From assembly GCA_030066685.1 (NCBI GenBank), contig JASJBF010000026.1, positions 1 through 64,000 on the forward strand: 64,000 nucleotides of DNA, given 5' to 3'. Numbering within the stretch: position 1 is the first letter of the stretch; every line of letters starts with the position of its first letter. Source of the stretch: Kiloniellales bacterium (GTDB lineage Bacteria > Pseudomonadota > Alphaproteobacteria > Kiloniellales > JAKSBE01). Positions 1-9,983 of the stretch are shown piece by piece. The position numbers and the translations under genes are program-made. A model generated the notes under the pieces. It did no database searches, was not told the origin of the DNA, and was given only the letters and a program-made list of their open reading frames with translations.

Positions 1-1311
1 CACGAAGCCGTAGTGGTGCGACTTGTGGCAGTTCCGGTCGACGATCACGATGTCGCCCGGCTTGCACAGGGCCTGGACGACGATCTTGTTCGCCGTCGAG
101 GTGCCGTTGGTCACGAAGTAGCTGTGCTCCGACCCGAAGGCGCGCGCCGTCAACTCATGCGCCTCCTTGATGGTGCTCTTCGGCTCCAGGAGGCTGTCCA
201 GCCCGCCGGCCGTCGTCGAGGTCTCGGCGAGGAACAGGTTGGTGCCGTAGAAGTGGCCCATGTCCCGGATCCAGTGGGACTTGAAGATCGACTTGCCGCG
301 GGCGATCGGCAGGGCGTGGAAGGTGCCGATCGGGCGCCGGCTGAACTTCTGCAAATTCGAGAAGTGGGGCGTCTTGTAGCGCTCGCCGACCCCTTCGAGG
401 ATGCTGAGATGCAGCTCGTTCAGTTCCTCGACGTCGTAGAATATCCGGCGGATATGCGCCGCGGTCGCTTGGGCGGCCAAGGCTTCCACGCGCCGGTCCG
501 TCATCAGGAAGATGTCCAGCTCCGGCCGGATGTTGTAGATCGAATCGGCGAGCGCGGTGCCGTAGCTCTCCGGTGCGAGCGTGTCGGGATCGTGCTCGAC
601 GAAACGATCGATTCGGTCGCGCAGCGTTTGGAAGTCGAAGCGCGACTCGAAGGGGAAGTAGTCGTAGATCACGACCGACTGGGCGTTGTGGTTCATGATC
701 ACGCCGGCGATGGCGTCCTCGAAGCTCGGCACCCAGACCATCTCGTAGATGAAGGGGTCCTCCGGCCGACGAAGCTTCTTCATTTCGTCGCGGATCCGCT
801 GTTGCTGTTGCGGATTGATGTTGTCGTCGACCACCATGACCTCGAAATAGGGCCGCGAGAACTCACGCTGCTCGTAGTATTCCGGCAGGCCCGCCACATC
901 GTCCTGGACGTCCTCGGTGAGGTTCCAGGCCGCCGTGCCCCGGCGGTAGCTGCCGGTCATCAGGTTGCGGGTGATGCGATCCACCGCCTGCGCGAAGGCC
1001 GCGAAGTCGCCCTCCTTGAAGAGATTGACGATGTCGGTGTAGAGGGCCGCGCCGGGGTAGGCCCAGAAGGTCTCGAAGGCCTCTCGAAGGGCCAGCAGGT
1101 CCTTGACCCTGTCCTCCAGCTCCTTGGTGTCGCGGCCGCTCGCCTTCGCATGGCTCAACCTCACGGCCGCGTTGTTCAGATCGTTCCAGCTGTCCAAGCG
1201 GTTTGTCGCGACATTGAAGAAGTCCAGAACCGACATGCCGGCTTTGCTCTTGGCAGGCGCTTTGCGAGCGACGGTTTGAGGCCTTCTCTGAGCGCTTACT
1301 TTCGTTGCCAC
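1..1311 (-). CDS. Orn/Lys/Arg decarboxylase family protein, 5' part (runs off the window)
   Basis: PLP-dependent basic amino acid decarboxylase that would make a polyamine or diamine. The 437 visible codons give the N-terminal region and the start of the PLP (aminotransferase-like) domain, with the family motifs VTNGTSTANKIV and DRNCHKSHHYG near the window edge. The active-site lysine lies beyond position 1. The start is GTG at 1311-1309 with GGGAG about 8 nt upstream. The first 25 residues are Lys/Arg/Ala-rich and precede a helical stretch rather than a signal peptide. The substrate (ornithine, lysine or arginine) cannot be decided from the part seen. It is separated from the anthranilate operon by about 450 bp and is probably its own transcription unit. 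Confidence 0.88.
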   Translation of the reverse strand, partial: MATKVSAQRRPQTVARKAPAKSKAGMSVLDFFNVATNRLDSWNDLNNAAVRLSHAKASGRDTKELEDRVKDLLALREAFETFWAYPGAALYTDIVNLFKEGDFAAFAQAVDRITRNLMTGSYRRGTAAWNLTEDVQDDVAGLPEYYEQREFSRPYFEVMVVDDNINPQQQQRIRDEMKKLRRPEDPFIYEMVWVPSFEDAIAGVIMNHNAQSVVIYDYFPFESRFDFQTLRDRIDRFVEHDPDTLAPESYGTALADSIYNIRPELDIFLMTDRRVEALAAQATAAHIRRIFYDVEELNELHLSILEGVGERYKTPHFSNLQKFSRRPIGTFHALPIARGKSIFKSHWIRDMGHFYGTNLFLAETSTTAGGLDSLLEPKSTIKEAHELTARAFGSEHSYFVTNGTSTANKIVVQALCKPGDIVIVDRNCHKSHHYGFV

Positions 1312-1767
1312 GATTGTTCTCCCTATGGGCCTAGTGGTGAGGGGCTTGTTTCGTTCGAAGAGGACCGGCCTGTGCGGCGCCGGGATACAACGGCGGAAAT
1401 GCCCGTCGGCGATCCGGGTCCTGCAGGCGTCTTCGCGATCGACGGGGTGTTCGAGGTCTGCCGACGCCGACCCTGCCATCGAAGTCCGAGCCCGCTCGGC
1501 AATCCCTTCAACTGGAGGAACGCTACGGCAGCCCGACCGCCGTTAATTGCCAACAGGTGCCAGATACGAGGCGAAGCGTGGCAAGCGTCCACGGCCGGCC
1601 TTCGCGATCGAAATGCGGCGGGCTGCGTGCCATTCGGCGACTGCGCTCTGCAGGATCATCTGGCTCTCGGCGCCGGATGCCGATCCGCCCCTGGCAGCCC
1701 GGTCGAAATCAGCGCGACGAAGCCCTGATAAGGCGGGATTCAGATATGAGGTCGATCCGACCTCGTA
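1312..1767. other. Intergenic region, about 456 bp
   Basis: No convincing gene; short open frames here lack ribosome binding sites and family resemblance. It should hold the promoter of the decarboxylase, but no clear -35/-10 pair is visible. Its right end (1733-1777) carries a degenerate copy of the palindromic repeat family described below. Confidence 0.5.
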
Positions 1768-1777
1768 TCATCGTGTT
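1733..1777. repeat. Degenerate single-hairpin copy of the CTAG palindromic element
   Basis: Imperfect palindrome whose arms match the hairpins of the 117-bp elements at 29718, 31750 and 51599 (core ATATGAGGTCGATCCGACCT). It overlaps the 3' end of the ridA-like gene: the TGA stop at 1770-1768 and the last two codons lie in the repeat, so insertion has probably rewritten the C-terminus. Confidence 0.75.
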
Positions 1778-2178
1778 CCGGCGTCCTTGGGCAGGACCGC
1801 TGTGGCCTCGATCTCGACCTTCGCCTGGTCTTCGACCAGGGCGCCGACCTGGACCAGGGTCATGGCCGGGTAGTGGCGGCCCATGACCCGCCGGTAGGCG
1901 GCACCGAGCTCCTTGAGGCAGCCCAGGTACTCCCGCTTGTCGAGGACGTACCAGGTCAGGCGGACGACGTGCTCCGGCCCGGCGCCGGCCTCGGATATGA
2001 TCTCGACGATGTTCCTGAGCGCCTGCTCGGCCTGGCCGACGAAGTCCTTGGCCTCGAAGACCTGGTCGCCGGTCCAGCCGACCTGGCCGCCGACGTGGAT
2101 GCTCGGCCCCTCGGCCAGGATGCCGTTGGCATAGCCGCTGGCCGGCTTCCAGTGTGCGGGATGAAGCAATCGATGCAT
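1768..2178 (-). CDS. RidA/YjgF-family imine/enamine deaminase
   Basis: 136-aa RidA-superfamily protein. The family hydrolyses reactive enamines and imines to ketones plus ammonia, usually as a trimer. The frame stays open 70 codons further upstream, but ATG 2178 has a clear AGGAG 8 nt upstream and the family homology starts there (MHRLLHPAHW). The C-terminal TR and the stop codon come from a palindromic repeat. It is the last gene of the anthranilate/liv operon, 115 bp after livF. Since the monooxygenase/reductase step of this pathway yields a 2-amino-oxo-cyclohexene carboxyl-CoA (an enamine), a role in removing the amino group is an attractive inference, not proven. Confidence 0.85.
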   Translation of the reverse strand: MHRLLHPAHWKPASGYANGILAEGPSIHVGGQVGWTGDQVFEAKDFVGQAEQALRNIVEIISEAGAGPEHVVRLTWYVLDKREYLGCLKELGAAYRRVMGRHYPAMTLVQVGALVEDQAKVEIEATAVLPKDAGTR

Positions 2179-2293
2179 GGGCGTTCGCTCCTGGCTCAGG
2201 CGCCCGGAAGGAAGGGGCGGAGGGTTGAAAGGGCGTATGCGGGCAGGCCTCGTGCCTTGCCGCTGACGCCGTCGGTCTCGAAGGCAGCCACGT

Positions 2294-2980
2294 TCAGACT
2301 CCCAAATAGCGGTTCTGCAGGCCGACGTCGGCCAGCAGCGCCGCAGGAGCGCCGTGCCAGACGCTGCGGCCCTTCTCCAGAATGACACAGCGGTCGGCCA
2401 GGGGCGCCAGCTCCTTCAGGTTCTTGTCGACGATCAGGGTCGAAAGGCCCTGGGCCTTGAGGCCGGCGATGACCGCCCAAATCTCCTGGCGGATGATCGG
2501 CGCCAGGCCTTCGGTCGCCTCGTCGAGGATCAGAAGCTTCGGGTTGGTCATCAGGGCGCGGCCGATGGCGAGCATCTGCTGCTCGCCGCCGGAGAGCGTG
2601 CGGGCCGACTGCTCGGCGCGCTCCTTCAAGCGGGGAAAGAGCGCGTAGACCGTCTCCAGGTTCCAGCCGCCGCCCCGCGCCGTCGCCACCAGGTTCTCCC
2701 AGACGCTGAGGTTGGCGAAGCAGCGCCGGCCCTCGGGCACCAGGCCGATCCCCAGGCGCGCCACGCGAAAGCCGGGCAGCCCCGCCAGGCGCCGCCCTTC
2801 GAAGACGACCTCGCCCCGGCGCGGCGGGGTCAGGCCGCAGATCGAACGCAGGGTGGTGGTCTTGCCCATGCCGTTGCGGCCCAGCAGCGCCACCATCTCG
2901 CCCTCGCCAAGCGCCAGCTCGACCCCGAAGAGCGCCTGGGAGGGACCGTAGAAGGTCTCGAGTCCGCTGACCCTCAGCAT
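2294..2980 (-). CDS. livF: Branched-chain amino acid type ABC transporter, ATP-binding protein LivF
   Basis: 228-aa ABC ATPase energising the LivHM permease. Walker A is GRNGMGKT, the signature is LSGGEQQ and Walker B is LLILDEATEGLAP; the EGLAP tail after Walker B is typical of LivF. It overlaps the upstream livG by 7 bp, so translation is probably coupled. Given its operon with 2-aminobenzoyl-CoA genes, the importer most likely takes up anthranilate or a related aromatic acid rather than branched-chain amino acids (context inference). Confidence 0.93.
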   Translation of the reverse strand: MLRVSGLETFYGPSQALFGVELALGEGEMVALLGRNGMGKTTTLRSICGLTPPRRGEVVFEGRRLAGLPGFRVARLGIGLVPEGRRCFANLSVWENLVATARGGGWNLETVYALFPRLKERAEQSARTLSGGEQQMLAIGRALMTNPKLLILDEATEGLAPIIRQEIWAVIAGLKAQGLSTLIVDKNLKELAPLADRCVILEKGRSVWHGAPAALLADVGLQNRYLGV

Positions 2981-3726
2981 GCCTCGGCCCCCAGGTAGGC
3001 CTCGCGCACGACCGGCGAGGCGCGCACCTCCTCGACCGTGCCGGAGGCGACGATCCGGCCGTAGACCAGCACCGAGATCCGGTCGGCGAGGGCGAAGACC
3101 GCATCCATGTCATGCTCGACCAGGAGGATCGCGGTTTCTTGTTTCAACTCTTGCAGGAAGCCGGCCAGGCGCTTGGAGCCCTCCGGTCCCAGCCCGGCCA
3201 TGGGCTCGTCGAGAAGGAGCAGCGCCGGCCGCATGGCCAGGGCGATGGCGACCTCAAGCTGCCGGCGTTCGCCGTGGGACAGAGCCTCGGCCGCGACCTC
3301 GGCACGGTCCGCCAGCCCGACCCGGGTCAGCGCCGCCATGGCTTGCTCGACCAGGGCAGCCTCGTCGCGCACCCGGGACCAGAAGCGGAAGCTCGACCCG
3401 CTGCGCGCCTGCACGGCGAGCAGCACGTTGCGCAGGACCGAGAACTCCACCGCCAGGGAGGAGATCTGGAAGGTCCGGCCCAGGCCCAGCAACGCCCGCC
3501 GCGCCACCGAGAGGCCGGTGATGTCCTGACCGCGGAACCTGATCCGGCCGGCATCGGGGCGCAGGGTGCCGGCGATCTGGCCGATCAGGGTCGACTTGCC
3601 GGCGCCGTTCGGGCCGATCAACGCGTGGATCTGGCCGGGCGCGACGGCGAGGGAGACCTCGTCGGTCGCGCGCAGGGCGCCGAAGGCTTTCTGCAAGGCC
3701 TGGAGCTCGAGAAGCGGCTCAGTCAT
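2974..3726 (-). CDS. livG: Branched-chain amino acid type ABC transporter, ATP-binding protein LivG
   Basis: 250-aa ABC ATPase, partner of LivF. Walker A is GPNGAGKS, the signature is the LivG-typical LSHGERRQLE and Walker B is LLLLDEPMAGLGP; the H-loop is VEHDMDAVFALADRI. It overlaps livM by 8 bp upstream and livF by 7 bp downstream. No separate promoter is visible inside the importer genes. Confidence 0.93.
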   Translation of the reverse strand: MTEPLLELQALQKAFGALRATDEVSLAVAPGQIHALIGPNGAGKSTLIGQIAGTLRPDAGRIRFRGQDITGLSVARRALLGLGRTFQISSLAVEFSVLRNVLLAVQARSGSSFRFWSRVRDEAALVEQAMAALTRVGLADRAEVAAEALSHGERRQLEVAIALAMRPALLLLDEPMAGLGPEGSKRLAGFLQELKQETAILLVEHDMDAVFALADRISVLVYGRIVASGTVEEVRASPVVREAYLGAEAC

Positions 3727-4708
3727 GGCGGGCCTTTCCGGCCGCCAGGCCGATCAGTCCGCCGCGCGCGAAGAGCACGACCGCCAGGAGGATCAATCCC
3801 AGGAAGAGCTGCCAGCGATCAGTGAAGCCGCCGATCAGGGTCTCCAACAGGATGAAGAGCGCCGCCCCGGCGACCGGGCCGAAGAGCCGGCCGACCCCGC
3901 CCAGGATGACGAAGATCATGATCTCCCCCGAACGGTGCCAGGACAGCATGGAGGGGCCGACGAAGCCGTTGAGGTCGGCGAAGAGCGCCCCGGCCAGGCC
4001 GGTGATCATGGCCGAGACCACGAAGCCGGTCAGCTTGATCGGATAGGGCGCGATGCCGACCGTGGCCAGGCGCAGTTCGTTCTGCCGGGCGCACTGCAGG
4101 GCCGCGCCGAAGCGCGAGCCGACCAGGCGGGCGCTGGCGAAGAGCGCCAGCATCAAGAGCGCGAAGCAGACCAGAAAGAGCACCAGCGGCCGGCCGCTGT
4201 CGACCACCGGCAGGACGTTGCGCACGTAGATCGGCAGGCCGTCTTCGCCGCCGTAGGTCGGCAGGGAGATCGCCAGGTAGTAGATCATCTGGGCGAAGGC
4301 CAGGGTGATCATGATGAAGTAGACGCCGGAGGTGCGCAGCGAGACGGCGCCGATCGCCGCCGCCGCCAGCCCGGCCAGCAGCATGGCCAGGGGCCAGATC
4401 ACCAGCATCTGGTCCGTGCCGCCGATCTCGACGGGCCAGGTGAGGAAGGCCGAGCCGTCGAAGGCGTGTGTCGCCGCGATGCCGGCGACGTAGCCGCCGA
4501 GGCCGAAGAAGGCCGCGTGGCCGAAGCTGATCATGCCACCGTAGCCCAGAGCCAAGTTCAGGCCGACTCCGGCCAGGGCCAGGATCGCGACCCGCGTGGC
4601 CAAGGAGACGTAGAAGGGCTCGTCCAGGGCGGAGGCGATCAGCGGCGCCGCCAGCAGCAGGGCCGCGATCGCCGCGTTGACCAGGGTCTCCCGGCTCAGG
4701 TCAGGCAT
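3719..4708 (-). CDS. livM: Branched-chain amino acid type ABC transporter, permease LivM
   Basis: 329-aa inner-membrane permease with about nine hydrophobic segments and the LivM landmarks LNLALGYGGMISFGHAAFFG and the late VILGGVGRLFGPVAGA loop that contacts the ATPases. ATG 4708 overlaps the livH stop by 8 bp. Forms the channel with LivH. Confidence 0.93.
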   Translation of the reverse strand: MPDLSRETLVNAAIAALLLAAPLIASALDEPFYVSLATRVAILALAGVGLNLALGYGGMISFGHAAFFGLGGYVAGIAATHAFDGSAFLTWPVEIGGTDQMLVIWPLAMLLAGLAAAAIGAVSLRTSGVYFIMITLAFAQMIYYLAISLPTYGGEDGLPIYVRNVLPVVDSGRPLVLFLVCFALLMLALFASARLVGSRFGAALQCARQNELRLATVGIAPYPIKLTGFVVSAMITGLAGALFADLNGFVGPSMLSWHRSGEIMIFVILGGVGRLFGPVAGAALFILLETLIGGFTDRWQLFLGLILLAVVLFARGGLIGLAAGKARHD

Positions 4709-5621
4709 GGACCGGGAACAGGCCTCTGGGCCGCCAGATCAGCACCAGAGCCATCAGCAGGTAGATCGCCATGGAGGCCAGGGCGGAGCCGACCGCCGTC
4801 GCCTCGGCGCTCGGCAGAAAGAGCGCGAAGGCCTGCGGCAGGAAGACCCGGCCCAGGGTGTCGACCAGCCCGACCAAGACCGCGCCGATCAAGGCGCCCT
4901 TGATCGAGCCGATGCCGCCGACGACGATGACCACGAAGGCCAGGATCAGGACCGGCTCGCCCATGCCGACCTCGACCGATTGCAGGGCGCCGACCAGGGC
5001 CCCGGCGATGCCGGCCATGGCGGCGCCCAGGGCGAAGACCACGGTGTAGAGCGTCTTGATATCGACCCCCAGCGCCCCGATCATCTCGCGGTCGCTCTCG
5101 CCGGCGCGGATGCGCATGCCCAGCCGGGTCCGCGCGATCAGCAGGTAGAGCCCGAGCGCCAGCAGCGTGCCGACCACGATGATCGCCAGGCGATAGACCG
5201 GATAGCCAGCGCCCCCGGGCAGGGTGACCGCGCCCGACAGGGCCTCGGGAATGTCGAGGTAGAGCGGCCGGTCGCCGAAGACCCAGCGGGTCCCCTCGCT
5301 GAAGATCAGGATCAGCGCGAAGGTCGCCAGAACCTGGTCCAGGTGGTCTCGGTCGTAAAGCCGCCGGATCACGACCATTTCCACCACCGCGCCCGCCGCC
5401 GCGGCCGCGACCAGCCCGGCCCCCAGCCCGAGCCAGAAGGACCCGGTCGCCTGCACGACCCAAGCGCAGACGAAGGCGCCGGTCATGTAGAGCGCGCCGT
5501 GGGCCAGGTTGATCAGGCCCATCACGCCGAAAACCAGGGTCAGCCCGGCCGCCATGAGGAACAGCATGACGCCGAACTGCACCCCGTTGAGGATCTGCTC
5601 GATGAGAAAGGCGGCCGACAC
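4701..5621 (-). CDS. livH: Branched-chain amino acid type ABC transporter, permease LivH
   Basis: 306-aa inner-membrane permease with LivH landmarks: VFGVMGLINLAHGALYMTGA near the N-terminus and VVIVVGGIGSIKGALIGA near the C-terminus. The start is GTG at 5621, with only a weak AGGA about 12 nt upstream. About 50 bp separate it from the binding-protein gene. Second gene of the five-gene importer block. Confidence 0.92.
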   Translation of the reverse strand: MSAAFLIEQILNGVQFGVMLFLMAAGLTLVFGVMGLINLAHGALYMTGAFVCAWVVQATGSFWLGLGAGLVAAAAAGAVVEMVVIRRLYDRDHLDQVLATFALILIFSEGTRWVFGDRPLYLDIPEALSGAVTLPGGAGYPVYRLAIIVVGTLLALGLYLLIARTRLGMRIRAGESDREMIGALGVDIKTLYTVVFALGAAMAGIAGALVGALQSVEVGMGEPVLILAFVVIVVGGIGSIKGALIGAVLVGLVDTLGRVFLPQAFALFLPSAEATAVGSALASMAIYLLMALVLIWRPRGLFPVHA

Positions 5622-5673
5622 GGGCTGGCTGTCCTGAAGGTCGGGGCCGCACCGCGTTGCGGCCCTCTACGGC

Positions 5674-6819
5674 TTACAATTTGCAGTCTTCGACGTAGGC
5701 GTTGGAGCGGTCGGCCAGACCGAGGCCGACGATGCGGTTGGTCAAGACCTCGCCCTCTATGACCACTTCGCGGACGTAGATGTCCTGGACCGGATGCTGG
5801 TTGCTGTCGAAGCGGAACTTGCCGCGCACGGAGGCGAACTCGGCGGCCTTGAGCGCGGCCCGGAAGGCGTCCTTGTCGCCGATGCCGCCGGCCGTGTCGA
5901 GGGCGGCCAGGATCAGGTTGGCGGCGTCGTAGCCCTGGGAGGCGTAGAGCGAGGGCAGCCGGCCGTACTCCTCCTGGAAGGCCGCGACGAAGGCCTTGTT
6001 GGCGCGATTGTCCAGGTCCTTGGACCACTGCGAGGTGTTCTTGACGCCCAGCGCGGCTTCGCCGACCGCCTTGAGGATGCCCTGGTCGAAAGAGAAGGCC
6101 GGGCCGAAGACCGGCGCGTCCAGCCCGGACTGGGCGTACTGCTTCATGAAGGCGATCCCCATCCCGCCGGGCAGGAAGAAGAAGACCGAGTCCGGCTTGG
6201 CCTCGCGGATCTGGGCGATCTCGGCGGCGTAGTCCTTCTGCCCCAGCTTGGTGTAGGTCTCACCGGCGAGATCGCCGGTGTAGAAGCGCTTGAAGCCGGT
6301 CAGTGCGTCCTTCCCGGCCGGATAGTTGGGCGCCAGGATGTAGGGCTTTTTGAAACCCTGGGCCTGGACGTAGCCGCCCATCGCCTCGTGCAGGTTGTCG
6401 TTCTGCCAGGCGACGTTGAAGTAGTTCTCGTGGCAGCCCTTGCCGGCCAGGGCCGAGGGCCCGGCGTTGGGCGAGATGTAGAACACGCCTTGGCGCACCG
6501 CTCCCGGCACCACGGCCATGGCCAGGTTCGACCAGATGATGCCGGTCAGGATGTCGACCTTGTCGCGCTGGACGAACTTGTCGGCGATCTGCTTGGCCAG
6601 GTCCGGCTTGCGGGCGTCGTCCTCGACCAGGACCTCCAGGTCCTTGCGGCCGGAACGCTTGACCGCCAGCAGGAAGCCGTCCCGGACGTCGATCCCCAGG
6701 CTGGAGCCGCCGCCCGAGAGCGTCGTGATCATGCCGACCTTCACCGGTTCCGCCGCCGCGGCGCTGACCGCGCCGGCGACCGCCAGAGCAGAACAGATAC
6801 CTTTCAGAATGTTGCGCAT
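5674..6819 (-). CDS. Periplasmic substrate-binding protein of the liv-type transporter
   Basis: 381-aa type-1 periplasmic binding protein (LivJ/LivK-like, Peripla_BP_6) with a Sec signal peptide over roughly residues 1-22 (hydrophobic Ala/Val core, cleavage near AAAAEP). After VKVGMITTLSGGGSSLG the fold continues with the ligand-binding lobes. ATG 6819 has AAGGAGG upstream. The gene is separated from abmG by about 190 bp containing a C-rich inverted repeat, which may let this block be expressed at a different level from the catabolic genes. Likely ligand: 2-aminobenzoate or another aromatic carboxylate, by context. Confidence 0.9.
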   Translation of the reverse strand: MRNILKGICSALAVAGAVSAAAAEPVKVGMITTLSGGGSSLGIDVRDGFLLAVKRSGRKDLEVLVEDDARKPDLAKQIADKFVQRDKVDILTGIIWSNLAMAVVPGAVRQGVFYISPNAGPSALAGKGCHENYFNVAWQNDNLHEAMGGYVQAQGFKKPYILAPNYPAGKDALTGFKRFYTGDLAGETYTKLGQKDYAAEIAQIREAKPDSVFFFLPGGMGIAFMKQYAQSGLDAPVFGPAFSFDQGILKAVGEAALGVKNTSQWSKDLDNRANKAFVAAFQEEYGRLPSLYASQGYDAANLILAALDTAGGIGDKDAFRAALKAAEFASVRGKFRFDSNQHPVQDIYVREVVIEGEVLTNRIVGLGLADRSNAYVEDCKL

Positions 6820-6875
6820 CTAAAAGCCTCCTTGCTTGTGTTTCTTTTTGTACCGGCTGGGGTTGCGGATGGACT

Positions 6876-6976
6876 CACCCCCACCCCAACCCTCCCCCAT
6901 TAAGGGGGAGGGGGTGGCGCGCCGGCCGCACCACGGTTCCCTCCCCCCTTGTGGGGGAGGGTTAGGGTGGGGGGTG
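6876..6976. repeat. C-rich inverted repeat (CCCTCCCCC family), copy 1
   Basis: Two oppositely oriented C-rich blocks around CCCTCCCCCATTAAGGGGGA and CCCTTGTGGGGGAGGG, so the RNA can fold into strong hairpins. Further copies lie at 31892-31995, 37931-37969 and 38021-38061. This one sits between abmG and the binding-protein gene inside the operon and could act as a partial attenuator or RNA-processing site. Confidence 0.8.
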
Positions 6977-7007
6977 TCGCGGGCAATGACTTTGACGTTT
7001 CCTGGCA

Positions 7008-8639
7008 CTAATCCGTTCCCGCCGCTTTCAGCTTGAATCTCTGGATCTTGCCGGTCTGGGTCTTGGGCAGGGCCTCGGTGAAGCGCACCGAGCGCGGGTA
7101 CTTGTAGGGCGCGATGGTCGCCTTGACGTGCTCCTGCAGGCGCTTGACGCAGGCCTCGTCCCCCGCCGCCCCCTCGGCCAGCACCACGTGGGCCTGGACG
7201 ATCTCGCCCCGCTCCGGGTCCGGCGCGCCGACCACGGCGCATTCCGCCACCTCGGGGTGGGAGAGCAGGGCCGCCTCGACCTCCGGCCCGGCGATGTTGT
7301 AGCCGGAGGAGATGATCATGTCGTCGCTGCGCGCGGCGAAGTGGAAGCGGCCCTCGACGTCCACCGAGAAGGCGTCGCCGGTCAGGTTCCAGCCGTCGCG
7401 CACGTAGTCCTTCTGGCGCGCGTCGGCCAGGTAGCGGCAGCCCGTCGGGCCGCGCACCGCCAGCTTGCCGACCTCGCCCGGCGGCAGGACGCGCAGCCGA
7501 TCATCCACCACCCGCGCCTCGTAGCCCGCCACCGGCCGGCCCGTCGACCCCGGCGTAGCGTCCTCGACGCGGTTGCTGATGAAGATGTGCAGCAGCTCGG
7601 TGGCGCCGATGCCGTCCAGGATCGGCACCCCGGTCTTCTCGACCCAGGCCTCGAAGGTCGGCGCCGGCAGGGTCTCGCCGGCCGAGACCACCAGGCGCAG
7701 GCTGGAGAGATCCGCGCCCTCCTCCATGGCCGCCAGCATCGCCCGGTAGGCGGTCGGCGCGGTGAAGCAGATGGTCGCGCGGTAGGTCTCGATGATCTTG
7801 ACCAGGTTGGGCGGAGTCGCGTCCTCTAGCAGGGTGGCCGTGGCGCCGAAGCGCAGCGGGAAGATCGCCAAGCCGCCGAGTCCGAAGGTAAAGGCCAGCG
7901 GCGGCGAGCCGACGAAGACGTCGGCCGGCTTCACCCCCAGCACCGACTTGGCATAGCCGTCGGCGATGATCAGCAGGTCGCGGTGGAAATGCATGGTCGC
8001 CTTGGGCGCGCCGGTGGTGCCCGAGGTGAAGCCGAGCAGCGCGACGTCGTCGCGCCCGGTGTTGACGGCCTCGAAGACGACCGGCTTGGTCAGCGCCTTC
8101 TCGTCCAGCTCGGCCTCGTGGTTGCGCGTGCCGTCGAAGTAGACGACCCGCTCCAGGAACGCGCTGTCCGCGGTGCAGGCCTCGAGCTCCTCGCCCATGC
8201 GGCTGTCGCAGAGCGCCAGGCGGACCTGTGCCTTGTCGACGATCTTGCTCAGCTCGCCGGCGCGCAGCATCGGCATGGTGTTGACCACCACCGCGCCGGC
8301 CTTGGTCGCCGCCAGCCAGGCCGCGACCATGGCGGGGTTGTTGCCGGAGCGGATCATCACCCGGTTGCCCGGGACGATGCCGTAGTCCTCGACCAGCACG
8401 TGGGCCAGGCGGTTGGACCAGTCGGTCAGCTCCTTGTAGGTACGCACCCGGCCGTTGCCGATCAGGGCGATGTGATCGCCGAAGCCCCGCTCGACCATGC
8501 GGTCGGTCAGCTCGACCGCGGCGTTGAGGTGCTCCGGGTACTGGAACTCCGGCCGCTCCAGCAGCAGGTCGGGCCAAAGCTCCGCGGGCGGCAGGGAGTC
8601 CCGCGCGAAAGTGTCGACATGTGCGCTCGGTCCCAGCAT
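7008..8639 (-). CDS. abmG: 2-aminobenzoate-CoA ligase (benzoate-CoA ligase family)
   Basis: 543-aa AMP-forming acyl-CoA synthetase that activates anthranilate to 2-aminobenzoyl-CoA with ATP and CoA. P-loop LGFTSGTTGAPKATMHFHRD, adenylation core YLADARQKDYVRDGWNLTGD, and the C-terminal catalytic lysine region LPKTQTGKIQRFKLK are all present. The overall sequence is of the benzoate/2-aminobenzoate ligase type. ATG 8639 has AGGAG upstream and lies 1 nt after the stop of the acyl-CoA dehydrogenase gene. Aminobenzoate rather than benzoate specificity is inferred from the fused monooxygenase/reductase in the same operon. Confidence 0.88.
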   Translation of the reverse strand: MLGPSAHVDTFARDSLPPAELWPDLLLERPEFQYPEHLNAAVELTDRMVERGFGDHIALIGNGRVRTYKELTDWSNRLAHVLVEDYGIVPGNRVMIRSGNNPAMVAAWLAATKAGAVVVNTMPMLRAGELSKIVDKAQVRLALCDSRMGEELEACTADSAFLERVVYFDGTRNHEAELDEKALTKPVVFEAVNTGRDDVALLGFTSGTTGAPKATMHFHRDLLIIADGYAKSVLGVKPADVFVGSPPLAFTFGLGGLAIFPLRFGATATLLEDATPPNLVKIIETYRATICFTAPTAYRAMLAAMEEGADLSSLRLVVSAGETLPAPTFEAWVEKTGVPILDGIGATELLHIFISNRVEDATPGSTGRPVAGYEARVVDDRLRVLPPGEVGKLAVRGPTGCRYLADARQKDYVRDGWNLTGDAFSVDVEGRFHFAARSDDMIISSGYNIAGPEVEAALLSHPEVAECAVVGAPDPERGEIVQAHVVLAEGAAGDEACVKRLQEHVKATIAPYKYPRSVRFTEALPKTQTGKIQRFKLKAAGTD

Positions 8640-8640
8640 G

Positions 8641-9819
<1,179 letters not shown>

Positions 9820-9823
9820 CGTC

Positions 9824-9983
9824 GGGGCTGCTCAGGAAATATTGATGCGTTTGGTCCGAGTGAAATCGGCCCGCTGCCGCGTCGCTCGTCGTTGAATATG
9901 CTTTGGCATGTCCTGCCTCCTCGCTCCTAACTGCAGGCCGATTTCACTCGGACCAAACGCATCAATATTTCCTGAGCAGCCCC
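9824..9983. repeat. Perfect 48-nt inverted repeat within the anthranilate operon
   Basis: Left arm 9824-9871 and right arm 9936-9983 are exact reverse complements over 48 nt (I compared every base), separated by a 64-nt loop. The right arm begins directly after the enoyl-CoA hydratase stop codon, and the left arm ends 4 nt before the acyl-CoA dehydrogenase ATG. The transcript could form a very stable hairpin. No T-tract follows, so it is not a classical terminator. The loop carries the ribosome binding site and start of a 25-codon ORF. Confidence 0.95.
9832..9909 (-). CDS. Possible 25-aa basic leader peptide
   Basis: ATG at 9909-9907 is preceded by GGAGCGAGGAGGCAGGAC, a strong Shine-Dalgarno, and opens a 25-codon frame (begins [13 protein letters not shown], rich in Arg/Lys) ending TGA at 9834-9832. 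Its second half is encoded by the inverted-repeat arm. Its stop is 12 nt before the acyl-CoA dehydrogenase start, which has no ribosome binding site of its own, so a role in translational coupling or hairpin melting is plausible. I know of no family for it; it could also be a chance frame. Confidence 0.4.
   Translation of the reverse strand: MPKHIQRRATRQRADFTRTKRINIS

Noticed and set aside
9824-9983. Rho-independent terminator after the enoyl-CoA hydratase gene
   Set aside because: The stem is perfect, but there is no T-tract after it, and genes on both sides belong to one pathway.
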